Assembly (NCBI RefSeq): GCF_016918855.1
Contig: NZ_JADKYB010000019.1
Coordinates: 124,001-188,000, forward strand
Length of the DNA: 64,000 nt
Reading direction: 5' to 3'
DNA from: Actinacidiphila acididurans
GTDB lineage: Bacteria; Actinomycetota; Actinomycetes; Streptomycetales; Streptomycetaceae
The notes under the pieces are model-generated. The model ran no database searches, was not told the DNA's origin, and was given only the letters and a program-made list of their open reading frames with translations. Positions 41,898-50,186 of this stretch are shown here, one piece after another (within the stretch, counting starts at the first letter, position 1; the number at the start of each line of letters is the position of its first letter). Position numbers and translations under genes: made by a program.

Positions 41898-42830
41898 TCA
41901 TTTCTCGTCCAACGTGAACATGTTCGAGCGGGCCACGAGGAGGCCGGCGCACAGCAGGCCGAGGACCAGCAGGAAGACGGAGATGGCGGCGGCGCCGTTG
42001 AAGTCGCCCTGCTGGAAGGCGTAGACGTAGGCGAGCTGGTTGGGCGACCAGGTGGGGCTCACCCGGCCCAGGCTCGCGGTCTGCAGCAACTGGGGTTCGA
42101 CGAACAACTGGGTGCCGCCGGCGAAGGCCAGGATCGTCATGTACGCGATCCACTGGCGGATCATCGGGATCTGCACGTACCAGGCGGTGCGCCAGGGACC
42201 GGCGCCGTCCATCCGGGCGGCCTCCAGCACCTCGTCGGGGATGTTGTTCAGCGCCCCGTACATCACCACCATCCAGCCGCCGGCGCCGGTCCAGAAGGCG
42301 ATCAGCATGAAGATCCACGGCAGGTTGCCGGGGGCGAGCACGGCCGCGAAGCTGTGCATGCCGAGCGCGCTGAGCAGCCAGGACACCGGGCTGACGTCCG
42401 GGTCCAGCATGAACAGCCACACCAGGACGCTGGCCACACCGGCGAGCGCGCCCGGGATGTAGTAGAGGAACCGGAAGAGCGCCGACACCCCCGGGCGGAC
42501 CCGGCCGCGCAGCACCACCGCGACCAGCACGGTGAGCACGACCAGCGTCACCAGCCACAGCGCCAGGTAGACCAGGACGTGGCTGAAGGCCGGCACGAAG
42601 CGGTAGTCGCGGGCGACCTTGGTGAACTGGTTGATGCCGGTGAACTGGCCGCGGTCGTTGGTGAAGGCCAGGTAGAAGGCGTAACAGGTCGGGAAGACAC
42701 CGAAGGCGAGCAGCAGCAGGGTGTAGCCCGCGACGAAGAAGTAGCCGGCTCTGCCCCCGGCCCGCCGCCGCGGCGTGTGGCCGCGGCGGCGGGCGGGCAG
42801 GGAGACCGGCCGGGTCTCCAGCAACGTCAT
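41898..42830 (-). CDS. Carbohydrate ABC transporter permease (MalF-type)
   Basis: A 310-residue permease with six membrane helices, the first FFVAGYTLLLLAFGVFPTCY near residues 31-50. The EAA-type cytoplasmic loop is VLEAARMDGAGPWRTAWYVQIP (cited as VLEAARMDGAGPW and QIP). It forms a heterodimer with the downstream MalG-type permease. The ATG at 42830 overlaps the stop of the binding-protein gene (ATGA), so the genes are coupled. The sugar is unknown but likely an oligosaccharide released by the exported hydrolases of this cluster. Confidence 0.9.
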   Translation of the reverse strand: MTLLETRPVSLPARRRGHTPRRRAGGRAGYFFVAGYTLLLLAFGVFPTCYAFYLAFTNDRGQFTGINQFTKVARDYRFVPAFSHVLVYLALWLVTLVVLTVLVAVVLRGRVRPGVSALFRFLYYIPGALAGVASVLVWLFMLDPDVSPVSWLLSALGMHSFAAVLAPGNLPWIFMLIAFWTGAGGWMVVMYGALNNIPDEVLEAARMDGAGPWRTAWYVQIPMIRQWIAYMTILAFAGGTQLFVEPQLLQTASLGRVSPTWSPNQLAYVYAFQQGDFNGAAAISVFLLVLGLLCAGLLVARSNMFTLDEK

Positions 42831-44218
42831 TGGTTGGTCACCTGGTATCCGTCGGCCTTGGCCTCGTCGCTGATCGCGCTCTGCCAGGCCGGCAGGGTCG
42901 CGGTGAGCGTCTTGCCGGCGGTCAGGGCCGGCAGCACCACGCTGGACCAGGCGGTGGCGTCGGAGAACTTGGTGTTCGACCAGCCGGTCCACACCTCGTT
43001 CGCCGCCTGCTGGAAGGGGCCGCTCACGTCGGTGGCGAAGTAGTCGCGGTTGGCGGGGTTGGCCAGCCACGCGGTCGCGGCCGGGGCGTAGGCCGGGTAG
43101 GTGGGGGCGGCGGCCTGGTTGTCGTTGGAGGTGGTCAGCCAGGTCACCAGGTCGGTGGACGCCTTGAGGTTGGCGCTGTGCGAGGAGACCATCCACACCC
43201 CGCCGCCGACGTTGCCGGTGCTGGGCGTGGTCTCACCGGGCCAGGTCAGCGGCGCGGACGCGGCCATCTGCTTGGCGGGGGTGTTGAAGGCCGCCTTGAA
43301 CAGGTACTGGCCGTACCAGGAGGGGCCGTAGGCCATGAGCACCTTGGAGCCGCTGCTCTTGGCGAAGCCCTGGCTGAAGAAGCCCTCGGTGCTGACGGCC
43401 TTGGCGGCGATCAGCTTGTCCAGCAACGTGGACATCCGGGTGCACTTGGGGTCCTTCAGGGCCACCCGCAGGCTGTTCGGGCCGGTGGACTGGAAGGCGG
43501 GGCACTGGCTGGACCAGAAGTACGACTCCTGGGAGTTGGTGTCGCCCACCGAGCCGACCAGGTAGCCGGGGTGCTCCTTGGCGACCTTCTCGCCCAGGGC
43601 CTCGTACTGGTCCCAGGTGGTGGGGACCTGGTAGCCCCACTTGTCCATGAGGGTCTTGTTGTACCAGAGCACGACCTGCGCGATGTCGTTGCGCATGCAG
43701 TAGGTGTGGCCGTTGAACTGGCAGGGAGCGAGCGAGCCCTTGGCGAAGCCGGCCAGGGTCGCCTGCGGCACCAGGCTCTGGTCCAGCGGCGCGGCGAACG
43801 GCTTGGCACCCGGCTTGGTCGGGGCCGAGGCCCAGGTCACGTCGGTGGGCGAGCCGAAGACGACGTCCGGCCAGCCGCTGCCGGTGCGGTCGAAGAGCTG
43901 GACCTTGGTCTGCAGGTACGTGGAGCCGTCCGCGCCGCCGTCGTAGGTGACGATCTTCATCTTCACGTCGGGGTGCGACTTCTGGTACGCCTGGACCGAG
44001 GGCAGCCGGGTCGAGTCCGCCCACACCGTGATCTGGGCGCCGTCCTTCTGGCCGGCCGGCTTGAAGGTCGCGCTGCCGGACCCGGAGGGAGTGGTGGAGG
44101 TGGAGGCGCTGGCGCCGCAGCCGGCCAACGCGACCACGCCGGCCAGGGCGGCGGCCAGCGCGCCGATGCGCGCCCCGCGGCGGGGGGAGGCGGTTCTCGG
44201 GGAACCGGTAGACCTCAT
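42827..44218 (-). CDS. Sugar-binding lipoprotein of the ABC importer
   Basis: A 463-residue extracellular solute-binding protein (family 1). A lipoprotein signal ends VVALAGCGAS, with lipid-modified Cys34. The mature protein opens QITVWADSTRLPSVQAY and has the MalE-like features PDVVFGSPTD, QVVLWYNKTLMDKWGYQVPTT and MSTLLDKLI. It would capture oligosaccharide at the membrane surface and deliver it to the two permeases. The ATG at 44218 (SD AAAGG) is chosen because the 27 upstream codons lack a signal pattern. It begins 46 nt after the enolase-superfamily gene, in the same operon. Confidence 0.92.
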   Translation of the reverse strand: MRSTGSPRTASPRRGARIGALAAALAGVVALAGCGASASTSTTPSGSGSATFKPAGQKDGAQITVWADSTRLPSVQAYQKSHPDVKMKIVTYDGGADGSTYLQTKVQLFDRTGSGWPDVVFGSPTDVTWASAPTKPGAKPFAAPLDQSLVPQATLAGFAKGSLAPCQFNGHTYCMRNDIAQVVLWYNKTLMDKWGYQVPTTWDQYEALGEKVAKEHPGYLVGSVGDTNSQESYFWSSQCPAFQSTGPNSLRVALKDPKCTRMSTLLDKLIAAKAVSTEGFFSQGFAKSSGSKVLMAYGPSWYGQYLFKAAFNTPAKQMAASAPLTWPGETTPSTGNVGGGVWMVSSHSANLKASTDLVTWLTTSNDNQAAAPTYPAYAPAATAWLANPANRDYFATDVSGPFQQAANEVWTGWSNTKFSDATAWSSVVLPALTAGKTLTATLPAWQSAISDEAKADGYQVTNQ

Positions 44219-44264
44219 CGTCTTGCCTTTCCGATAGGTGCAGGAGGGTGCGTCAGGGCCCAGG

Positions 44265-45362
44265 TCAGCGCGGCTGCTCGACGAAACGCCGCAGCTCACT
44301 GCCGTACCCGAAGTCGAGCGGGAGGGCGATGCCCGGCCCGGCGGGAGCGTGCACGAGTCCCTGGTCGTCCACGTGGCGCTCGCGGACGACGGTGGCCGAG
44401 GTGACCAGGGACTCGTAGTAGGTGGTGTTGGAGATCGCCATGCACAGGTGGTGGTTGGGGATGTCGGAGCCGTGCACCTCGGCGCGCAGCCGGAAGGCGT
44501 CGGCGAGGTGGGCGGTGCGCATGGCGCCGGTGATGCCGCCGCGCAGCGTGGTCCCGGCGCGCACCCCGAAGGTGGCGGCGCCGGCCTTGATGAAGTCGGC
44601 GGAGTTCATGTGCGCGCCGTCGGAGGTCTCGGCGACCAGCAGCGGGACGTGGACCGCGTCGGCGAGCCGCTGGTAGGCGCTGACGCTGAACTCGCGCATC
44701 GGCTCCTCGTACCAGAGGTAGTCCGCCTCGGACAGCGCGTGCCCGAGGTAGATCGCGTCCGGCAGGTCGAAGCCGGCCGACCCGTCGTACATCAGCGGCA
44801 CATCGGGGCCGACGTGGGCGCGCAGCGCCTGGCACAGGGCGGCGTCGCGGCGGGCGTCGCCCCAGGCGTGCAGCTTGATGCCCCGGTAGCCCAGCGCCAG
44901 GCACTGGTCGGCGACGTGCAGGAACTCCTCGGTGGTGGCGAAGGTGGAGGTGGAGGCGTAGGCCGGGATGGCCTCGCGGAAGCCGCCGAGCAACTGCCAC
45001 ACCGGCTGCCCGCTGACCCGCCCGGCGAGGTCCCACAGGGCGATGTCGATCAGGCCGAGGGTGGGCAACGGCAGTTCGTGGATCCGGTCGAGCTCCCAGA
45101 TCCGGTGCCAGAGCCATTCGCGCTGGAAGGGGTCGGCGCCCAGGAGCTCGTCCCGGAACACCCGGTCGACCAGATCCCGCAGGGTGACGGCGGCCCCCGG
45201 CCGGGCGAACACCGCCACCCCCTCGGCACCTTCGTCGGTGCCGATGTGCAGGACCGCGCCGTCGCCCACCACCGGGCTGCCGCTCAGCCCGTCCCTCCAG
45301 CGGAAGGGCGGGTCGGCCGCCGGAACGTCGATCCGGTGGACTTCGACATGAGTGATCTTCAT
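44265..45362 (-). CDS. Enolase-superfamily (mandelate racemase/muconate lactonising) sugar-acid dehydratase-like protein
   Basis: A 365-residue enzyme: N-terminal capping domain (1-120) and a TIM barrel. The putative catalytic bases and ligands are Lys in GIKLHAWG, Asp in LMYDGSAGFDL, Glu in WYEEPM, Glu in LLVAETSDG and His in AEVHGSDI. This is the mandelate-racemase subgroup, which dehydrates or epimerises acid sugars via an enolate and magnesium. In a cluster with fucosidase-like enzymes and an aldose dehydrogenase it could dehydrate an aldonate such as L-fuconate, but the substrate is not shown by the sequence. It is first in the import operon, 126 bp after the beta-helix gene. Confidence 0.85.
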   Translation of the reverse strand: MKITHVEVHRIDVPAADPPFRWRDGLSGSPVVGDGAVLHIGTDEGAEGVAVFARPGAAVTLRDLVDRVFRDELLGADPFQREWLWHRIWELDRIHELPLPTLGLIDIALWDLAGRVSGQPVWQLLGGFREAIPAYASTSTFATTEEFLHVADQCLALGYRGIKLHAWGDARRDAALCQALRAHVGPDVPLMYDGSAGFDLPDAIYLGHALSEADYLWYEEPMREFSVSAYQRLADAVHVPLLVAETSDGAHMNSADFIKAGAATFGVRAGTTLRGGITGAMRTAHLADAFRLRAEVHGSDIPNHHLCMAISNTTYYESLVTSATVVRERHVDDQGLVHAPAGPGIALPLDFGYGSELRRFVEQPR

Positions 45363-45420
45363 CGTGACTTTCTTTTCGGTCGGTCGGGTCGGCCGGGTCC
45401 CGCCACGGGGTGGCCCAGAA

Positions 45421-45495
45421 GGCCGTGACTCAGCAGGGCGTGTTCAGCAGGCCGTGGCTCACAAGGCCGTGGCTCAGCGGGCCGTGACTCAGAAG
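45421..45495. repeat. Short tandem repeat array at the end of the beta-helix gene
   Basis: Five imperfect copies of a GGCCGTGACTCAG-like unit (period about 14-16 nt). The array includes the stop codon of the beta-helix gene at 45489. Confidence 0.6.
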
Positions 45496-48400
45496 CCGCC
45501 GTACGCCTGGAGCTCGTAGATGCTGCCGCCGTTCCAGCTCGACGCCGTGACGGTCAGCCGCAGGTAGCGGGCGGAGACGGGAGCGGGGAGGAAGGAGTAG
45601 TCGGCCGAGGAGGAGGTGTAGTTCGCGGTGTGGTCGTCGAAGGTCGACCAGTTCGTCCCGTCGGCGGAGTACTCGAGCAGGTACTTGTAGCCGCTGGGCT
45701 TCTCGAAGGTGGTGACCACGCTGGAGACCGAGGTCACCGAGCCGAGGTCGACCTGGATCCAGGACGGGTCGGGCAGGCCGAGACCCTGCGCCCACCGGGT
45801 GGACAGATCGCCGTCCACCGCGAGGTCCGGGGTGTTGGGCTGCGAGAAGGAGGACACCGTCACGGCCTTGTGCAGGGCCAGGTCGTTGTCCGCCGGCATG
45901 GTGATGGCCGCCGCGGGGCTGGGGTCGGAGGCGTTGAGCGCCGCGTCCCTGGCCACGACCGTGAAGGAGTACGCCGTCCGGGGCGTCAGACCCGTGACGC
46001 GCAGGTGGGTCTGGGTCTGGTCGGTGACCGCGATGCGCTTGCCGTCCTGGTAGACCTCGTAGCTGGTCACGCCGGTGTCGTCGGTGGCGGCCGGCCAGGT
46101 CAGGTCGAGGGCGCTGGGCAGCAGCGGGGTGGCGGTGGGCTGCCCGGGCGCGGCCGGCGGGGTGTGGTCGGTGCTGGGCGGCAACGGCGTGCCGTAGACC
46201 TGGAGTTCGTAGATGCTGCCGCCGTTGGAGTTGGAGCCGGTGACGGTCAGCCGCACATAGCGGCCGTCGGTCTCCTGCGCGGCCGGCGAGTAGTTGGTCT
46301 GCGCGGTGGTCGCCGAGCCGGTGTGGTCGTCGAGGGTGGTCCAGTGGACCTCGTCCGGGGAGACCTCGATCTTGTACTTGTAGCCGTTGGCCTTCTCGAA
46401 GGTGGTGATCGCGCCGGTCACGTCGTACTGCGCGCCGAGGTCGACCTGGATCCAGGACGGGTCGGGCAGGCCCAGGCCCTGCGCCCACCGGGTGGACAGG
46501 TCGCCGTCCACCGCGAGGTCCGGGGTGTTGGGCTGGGAGTACGAGGACTCGGTCACCGGCTTGTCGAGCGCGAGGTCGGTGCCGGACGGCATGGTGACGG
46601 TGAGCGGCGGGCTCGCCGGGGACTCGTTGCCGGCCGCGTCGCGGGCGGTGACGGTGAAGGTGTACGTGGCGCCGGCGGTCAGGTCCGGGATGCGGACCGA
46701 GGTGCCGGTCGAGGCGCTGGCCAGCTTGCCGTCCTGGTAGACGGCGTAGCCGGTGACGCCGGTGTCGTCGGTGGCGGCCGGCCAGCTCAGGTCGGCGACC
46801 GTCGGGAAGTCGGTGACGGCGCTCGCCTTGCCCGGCGCGGTCGGCGCGGTGCGGTCGGTGACCACCGGTCCCGGGTCCAGGTGCTGGTACGCGGGCTGGA
46901 GGCCGGCGTTGTCCACGATGGAGGCGGGCAGTTGCTCGCAGCCGTCGACCGTCGGGTTGTGCCCGATCGTGTCGTTGGTGCTGTTGAACTGGGTGCTGAA
47001 GGCCGGCTGCGTGGTGAAGTTGCCGTCGGCGGTGATGTCCATGCCGTGGTTGAGCAGCAGCCACTGGTAGGCCACGTTGCAGAACGCGTTGCCGGTGGTG
47101 TGCCAGTAACGGCTGCCCTCGTCCTGGTAGATGGCGCCGTAGGCCGGGGGCGGGACGTCGGAGACGTAGTTGCCGGAGACCACGCCGCCGGGGTTGGCGC
47201 TGAGGGTGTAGATGGCACCGCCGTCGGCCTGCGACTTCATGATGTCGTAGATCCGGTTGTCGCTGACGACGTTGTCACGGCTGGTGGTGGGGGTGTTCCA
47301 GACCGGGACGCCGGAGTTGCCCGGGTAGTTGCTGTCGCCGCCCTGGTCGGTCAGGCCCCAGCCCCAGCCCACCGAGATGCCGCTGTACGGCAGGTCGTAG
47401 ACCTTGTTGTGGGTGATCACCGTGTGGTCGGTGTAGCCGGCGAAGATGCCGAGCGAGCCGTTGTACTGGTCGGCGACCTGGGTGACCACGTTGTTGTCGA
47501 CCGTGGTGTCCTTGGTGATGTCCCGCGGGTCGCTGGGGTGGGCGTCGATCACGTCGGTGCCGCCGACCTGGATGCCGGTGCCGGCGATCTCCTTGAAGAC
47601 GTTGCCCGTGATGTCCGACCCTTGCGTGCCCGTGTTCAGGTTCAGGCCGACCGCGCCCAGGTGGGTGAAGGTGTTGTCCTGGAAGCCGATGTCGTGCCCG
47701 AAGCCGACGTTGACGGCGCCGGGGGTCTTGACCCACTTCAGCCGGGTGGAGTCGAAGTCGGGGTTGTCCGAGCCCACGATGCGGAAGCCCGCCTGGCCCT
47801 CGATCAGGCCGTCGCTCGAACTGGGGGCGAGCCAGGTGGAGTACGAGAAGGTGATGCCGCGGAAGGACACGCCGGTCACCGGGTGGTCGGCGGTGCCGTT
47901 CACGTCGACCAGGTCCTGCACGCGCGGAATGGTCACGTCGGCGGTGGCCAGGTCCTGGCCCTGCTTGGGCATGTAGTAGAGGTCGCCGGCGGACTTGTCG
48001 AGATACCACTCACCGGGGGTGTCCAGCAGTTCCTTGGCGTTCTCCAGCCAGGTGGGGTTCTGGATCTCCTCGCCCTGGTGCAGGTTCGCGTTGTGGAAGC
48101 ACGGCTGCTGGATCGTCATCGTGTCGCCGGATATGGACTGCACCGGGCAGCGCATCAGCATCCAGCCCCAGGCGCTGACCACTTCCATGTCCGACTGGTT
48201 CCTGTACGCGTCCAGGCTCGTGTCGGTGATCTTGTAGCCGGTGGCGGTCTTGGTGAAGCCGGCCGGGTTCTTCCCGCTGCGCGCCCGGGTCTCGAGCTCG
48301 CCGTTGACCCACAGCTGCCGGGTGTCGACGTTCCCGACGTGGGCCTTCCAGATGTTGTGCGTCTTGTCGTCCAGGGTCCAGCCGCTCACCTGCGAACCGC

Positions 48401-48815
48401 CGCTGACCACCGGGTGGGCGCCGGGAGCGGCCTCGTACACGATCCGGTGGCCGTTGGTGCCGGAGTCCTGGCTGCTCAGGGTGAAGGTGCTGGTGAGCCG
48501 GTACGTGCCGGAGGCCAGCTCGACGTGGATGTCGCGCTGCATGTCCTGGTCGATGGACCGCACGAAGTCACGGGCCTCGGTCAGCGTACGGAAGGGGTGG
48601 TCCGCGGTGCCGGCGCCGGTGTCGAAGCCGTGCTGCGGCGACACGTAGACGTAGCGGACGGGCGGGGCGCCGGCGGTGGTGGCCTGGGCGTGCACGGCGG
48701 TGAGCGGAAGTGCCGCGGCGGCCAGCGCAAGGACGGCCAGCGCGCTGCTTCTCCGGGGTCCTCGTCGGGGTCTCTTTCGGGACGTCACGGAGTGACGCGT
48801 GGAGGGTGTGGACAC
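45489..48815 (-). CDS. Secreted beta-helix protein with two FN3-F5/8C tandem modules, possible GH141-like hydrolase
   Basis: A 1108-residue exported protein. A long signal peptide has the hydrophobic core ALAVLALAAAALPLTAVHAQA. Residues about 52-650 are a right-handed parallel beta-helix opening YVYVSPQHGFDTGAGTADHP, with Asn-rich rungs such as GNVFKEIAGTGIQVGG and DNRIYDIM. This resembles beta-helix glycosidases (for example GH141, which includes fucosidase and xylanase activities), but family assignment is inference. Then two copies of FN3 (about 665-750, 905-985) plus F5/8 type C (about 755-895, 990-1108). The two F5/8C copies share a 102-bp block differing at three positions. It heads the region upstream of the import operon. 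Confidence 0.82.
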   Translation of the reverse strand: MSTPSTRHSVTSRKRPRRGPRRSSALAVLALAAAALPLTAVHAQATTAGAPPVRYVYVSPQHGFDTGAGTADHPFRTLTEARDFVRSIDQDMQRDIHVELASGTYRLTSTFTLSSQDSGTNGHRIVYEAAPGAHPVVSGGSQVSGWTLDDKTHNIWKAHVGNVDTRQLWVNGELETRARSGKNPAGFTKTATGYKITDTSLDAYRNQSDMEVVSAWGWMLMRCPVQSISGDTMTIQQPCFHNANLHQGEEIQNPTWLENAKELLDTPGEWYLDKSAGDLYYMPKQGQDLATADVTIPRVQDLVDVNGTADHPVTGVSFRGITFSYSTWLAPSSSDGLIEGQAGFRIVGSDNPDFDSTRLKWVKTPGAVNVGFGHDIGFQDNTFTHLGAVGLNLNTGTQGSDITGNVFKEIAGTGIQVGGTDVIDAHPSDPRDITKDTTVDNNVVTQVADQYNGSLGIFAGYTDHTVITHNKVYDLPYSGISVGWGWGLTDQGGDSNYPGNSGVPVWNTPTTSRDNVVSDNRIYDIMKSQADGGAIYTLSANPGGVVSGNYVSDVPPPAYGAIYQDEGSRYWHTTGNAFCNVAYQWLLLNHGMDITADGNFTTQPAFSTQFNSTNDTIGHNPTVDGCEQLPASIVDNAGLQPAYQHLDPGPVVTDRTAPTAPGKASAVTDFPTVADLSWPAATDDTGVTGYAVYQDGKLASASTGTSVRIPDLTAGATYTFTVTARDAAGNESPASPPLTVTMPSGTDLALDKPVTESSYSQPNTPDLAVDGDLSTRWAQGLGLPDPSWIQVDLGAQYDVTGAITTFEKANGYKYKIEVSPDEVHWTTLDDHTGSATTAQTNYSPAAQETDGRYVRLTVTGSNSNGGSIYELQVYGTPLPPSTDHTPPAAPGQPTATPLLPSALDLTWPAATDDTGVTSYEVYQDGKRIAVTDQTQTHLRVTGLTPRTAYSFTVVARDAALNASDPSPAAAITMPADNDLALHKAVTVSSFSQPNTPDLAVDGDLSTRWAQGLGLPDPSWIQVDLGSVTSVSSVVTTFEKPSGYKYLLEYSADGTNWSTFDDHTANYTSSSADYSFLPAPVSARYLRLTVTASSWNGGSIYELQAYGGF
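45741..45842. repeat. Homogenised F5/8C block, copy 1
   Basis: 102 bp, three mismatches to 46434-46535, while flanking parts of the two modules are clearly more diverged. Confidence 0.8.
46434..46535. repeat. Homogenised F5/8C block, copy 2
   Basis: Direct-repeat partner of 45741-45842 inside the same gene, 693 bp apart. Confidence 0.8.
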
Positions 48816-48950
48816 GGAAATCCAATCGCCTTCGGGGGTCCCCCGGCGGGGCCGGGGAGCGGAGGTGAACGGGCGGCGGTCCGGGACAGCCCGGACCGCC
48901 GTGGCAATTGACGGCTCAATTCCCCGTGGTCCCCGCCGGGACGGCGCACG

Positions 48951-49802
48951 TCAGGATGCGGACGTCCGCGGCGGGGAAGTGTTCACGGCCCCGGCGTCGC
49001 GCACGGGGGCGGGCGCCGGCTGCGGCGCGGTCTCGGAGCGGCCGGCGACGTTGAACAGGCGGTCGCGGATACGGCGCTCGAACTGGTGCTGAGTGGTCGC
49101 GATGTGCTCGGTCATCAACTGCGCGGCCCGCTCCGGCTCACCGCCGGCGATGGCCTCGGCGATCGCCACGTGCTGGCGGCCGGCCACCTCCAGCGAGCCG
49201 GGCGCGTCGCCGTGGAAGAGCAGCACATCGGACTGTGCAGCTAAACGCCGCACATTGCCGACGCTGGAGCGCAGGAAGACGTTGTGCGCGGCGGCGCCCA
49301 CCGCGTCGTGGAAGTCGGCGTCGGCCTTGGCGAAGGAGTCGATGTCGTCGGCGCGGCCGGCGTCCAGGGAGCCCGACGCGCTCTCCCGGATGGCCCGCAC
49401 CTCGATCGGGGTGGCCTGGGTCGCCGCCCGCCGCGCGGTCTCGGACTCGATCACCGAGCGGTAGTCCAGGAGCATCAGGACGTGCTCCATGCTGGTCGGC
49501 TGGAAGTGCGCGAGCTGGTCGTCCGCCAATCCACCCGGCGACTGCGCCACGAAGATGCCGGCGCCCCGCCGTACGCTCAGCCGGCCGATCGCCGCCAGCA
49601 CCTTGACCGCTTCCCGGGTGACGTTGCGGCTCGCGCCGAGCAGGTCGGCGAGGCCCGCCTCGGTGGGCAGCCGGTCGCCCGGGCGCAGGCCCTGCTCGGC
49701 TATGTAGCCCAGCAGTTGTTCGGCAACCAGTTCGTACCCCGGCCGGTAGCGGCTCTCCGTCGCTTCACCGTCCTCCGACGGAGTTCTTCGTTCCTCTGGC
49801 AC
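48951..49802 (-). CDS. GntR/FadR family transcriptional regulator (FCD domain)
   Basis: A 283-residue regulator. The winged helix has TEAGLADLLGASRNVTREAVKVL and ends LSVRRGAGIFVA. The FCD ligand domain carries a DADFHDAVGAAAHN helix, with Asp and His residues that in FadR-type proteins bind a metal, and RQHVAIAEAIAGG near the end. Many FCD regulators sense sugar acids or organic acids. The GTG at 49802 is preferred because AGGAGG lies 9 nt upstream; ATG 49847 is in frame but has no SD. It is divergent from the aldo/keto reductase and is the likely reader of the CATCnGATG sites found in this cluster. Confidence 0.85.
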   Translation of the reverse strand: MPEERRTPSEDGEATESRYRPGYELVAEQLLGYIAEQGLRPGDRLPTEAGLADLLGASRNVTREAVKVLAAIGRLSVRRGAGIFVAQSPGGLADDQLAHFQPTSMEHVLMLLDYRSVIESETARRAATQATPIEVRAIRESASGSLDAGRADDIDSFAKADADFHDAVGAAAHNVFLRSSVGNVRRLAAQSDVLLFHGDAPGSLEVAGRQHVAIAEAIAGGEPERAAQLMTEHIATTQHQFERRIRDRLFNVAGRSETAPQPAPAPVRDAGAVNTSPPRTSAS

Positions 49803-49890
49803 GGGGGTCGACCTCCTGGCTCGATGTGCTCGATTAATCAGGTTCATCTGGGCGGCAACTATGACACCGGCGTTTCGGGAAGGGAAGCCC

Positions 49891-49900
49891 TCGGATGAAT
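49891..49900. promoter_or_regulatory. Half-site of the CATCnGATG operator
   Basis: TCGGATGAAT matches the right half of the site at 39812-39824. It is 90 bp upstream of the GntR start, and may serve autoregulation. Confidence 0.3.
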
Positions 49901-49966
49901 TTCCTTGTTCTCGCTGGTGCAAAACGGTGTGAGCGTGGGCAACTTGGACGCGATCCCCCTGATTCA

Positions 49967-49996
49967 TTGCCGGGGAAGGCATCAGATGTCTATGGT
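49967..49996 (+). promoter_or_regulatory. Promoter with operator in its spacer, upstream of the aldo/keto reductase
   Basis: TTGCCG (49967-49972), 18 nt, TATGGT (49991-49996). The spacer contains CATCAGATG (49980-49988), a centre variant of the cluster operator. Same geometry as 39805-39834. The leader would be about 185 nt. The rest of the 384-bp gap 49803-50186 shows no gene. Confidence 0.5.
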
Positions 49997-50186
49997 CCTT
50001 CCGGCACGAGGAGCCGCCACGGACCCGAATGAGTCAGATCATTCGTCACAGGCGTCCCGGCGGTACGCGGGCACGCGGGTACACGCCTGCGCGCCACGAC
50101 TCCCGACTCTCGGCAAGGAGCTGAAAGGTGCGTCTCGACGCAGATCACTACGGGTGGGGCCGTACGGTCCGATGCGGGGCCGGCGC

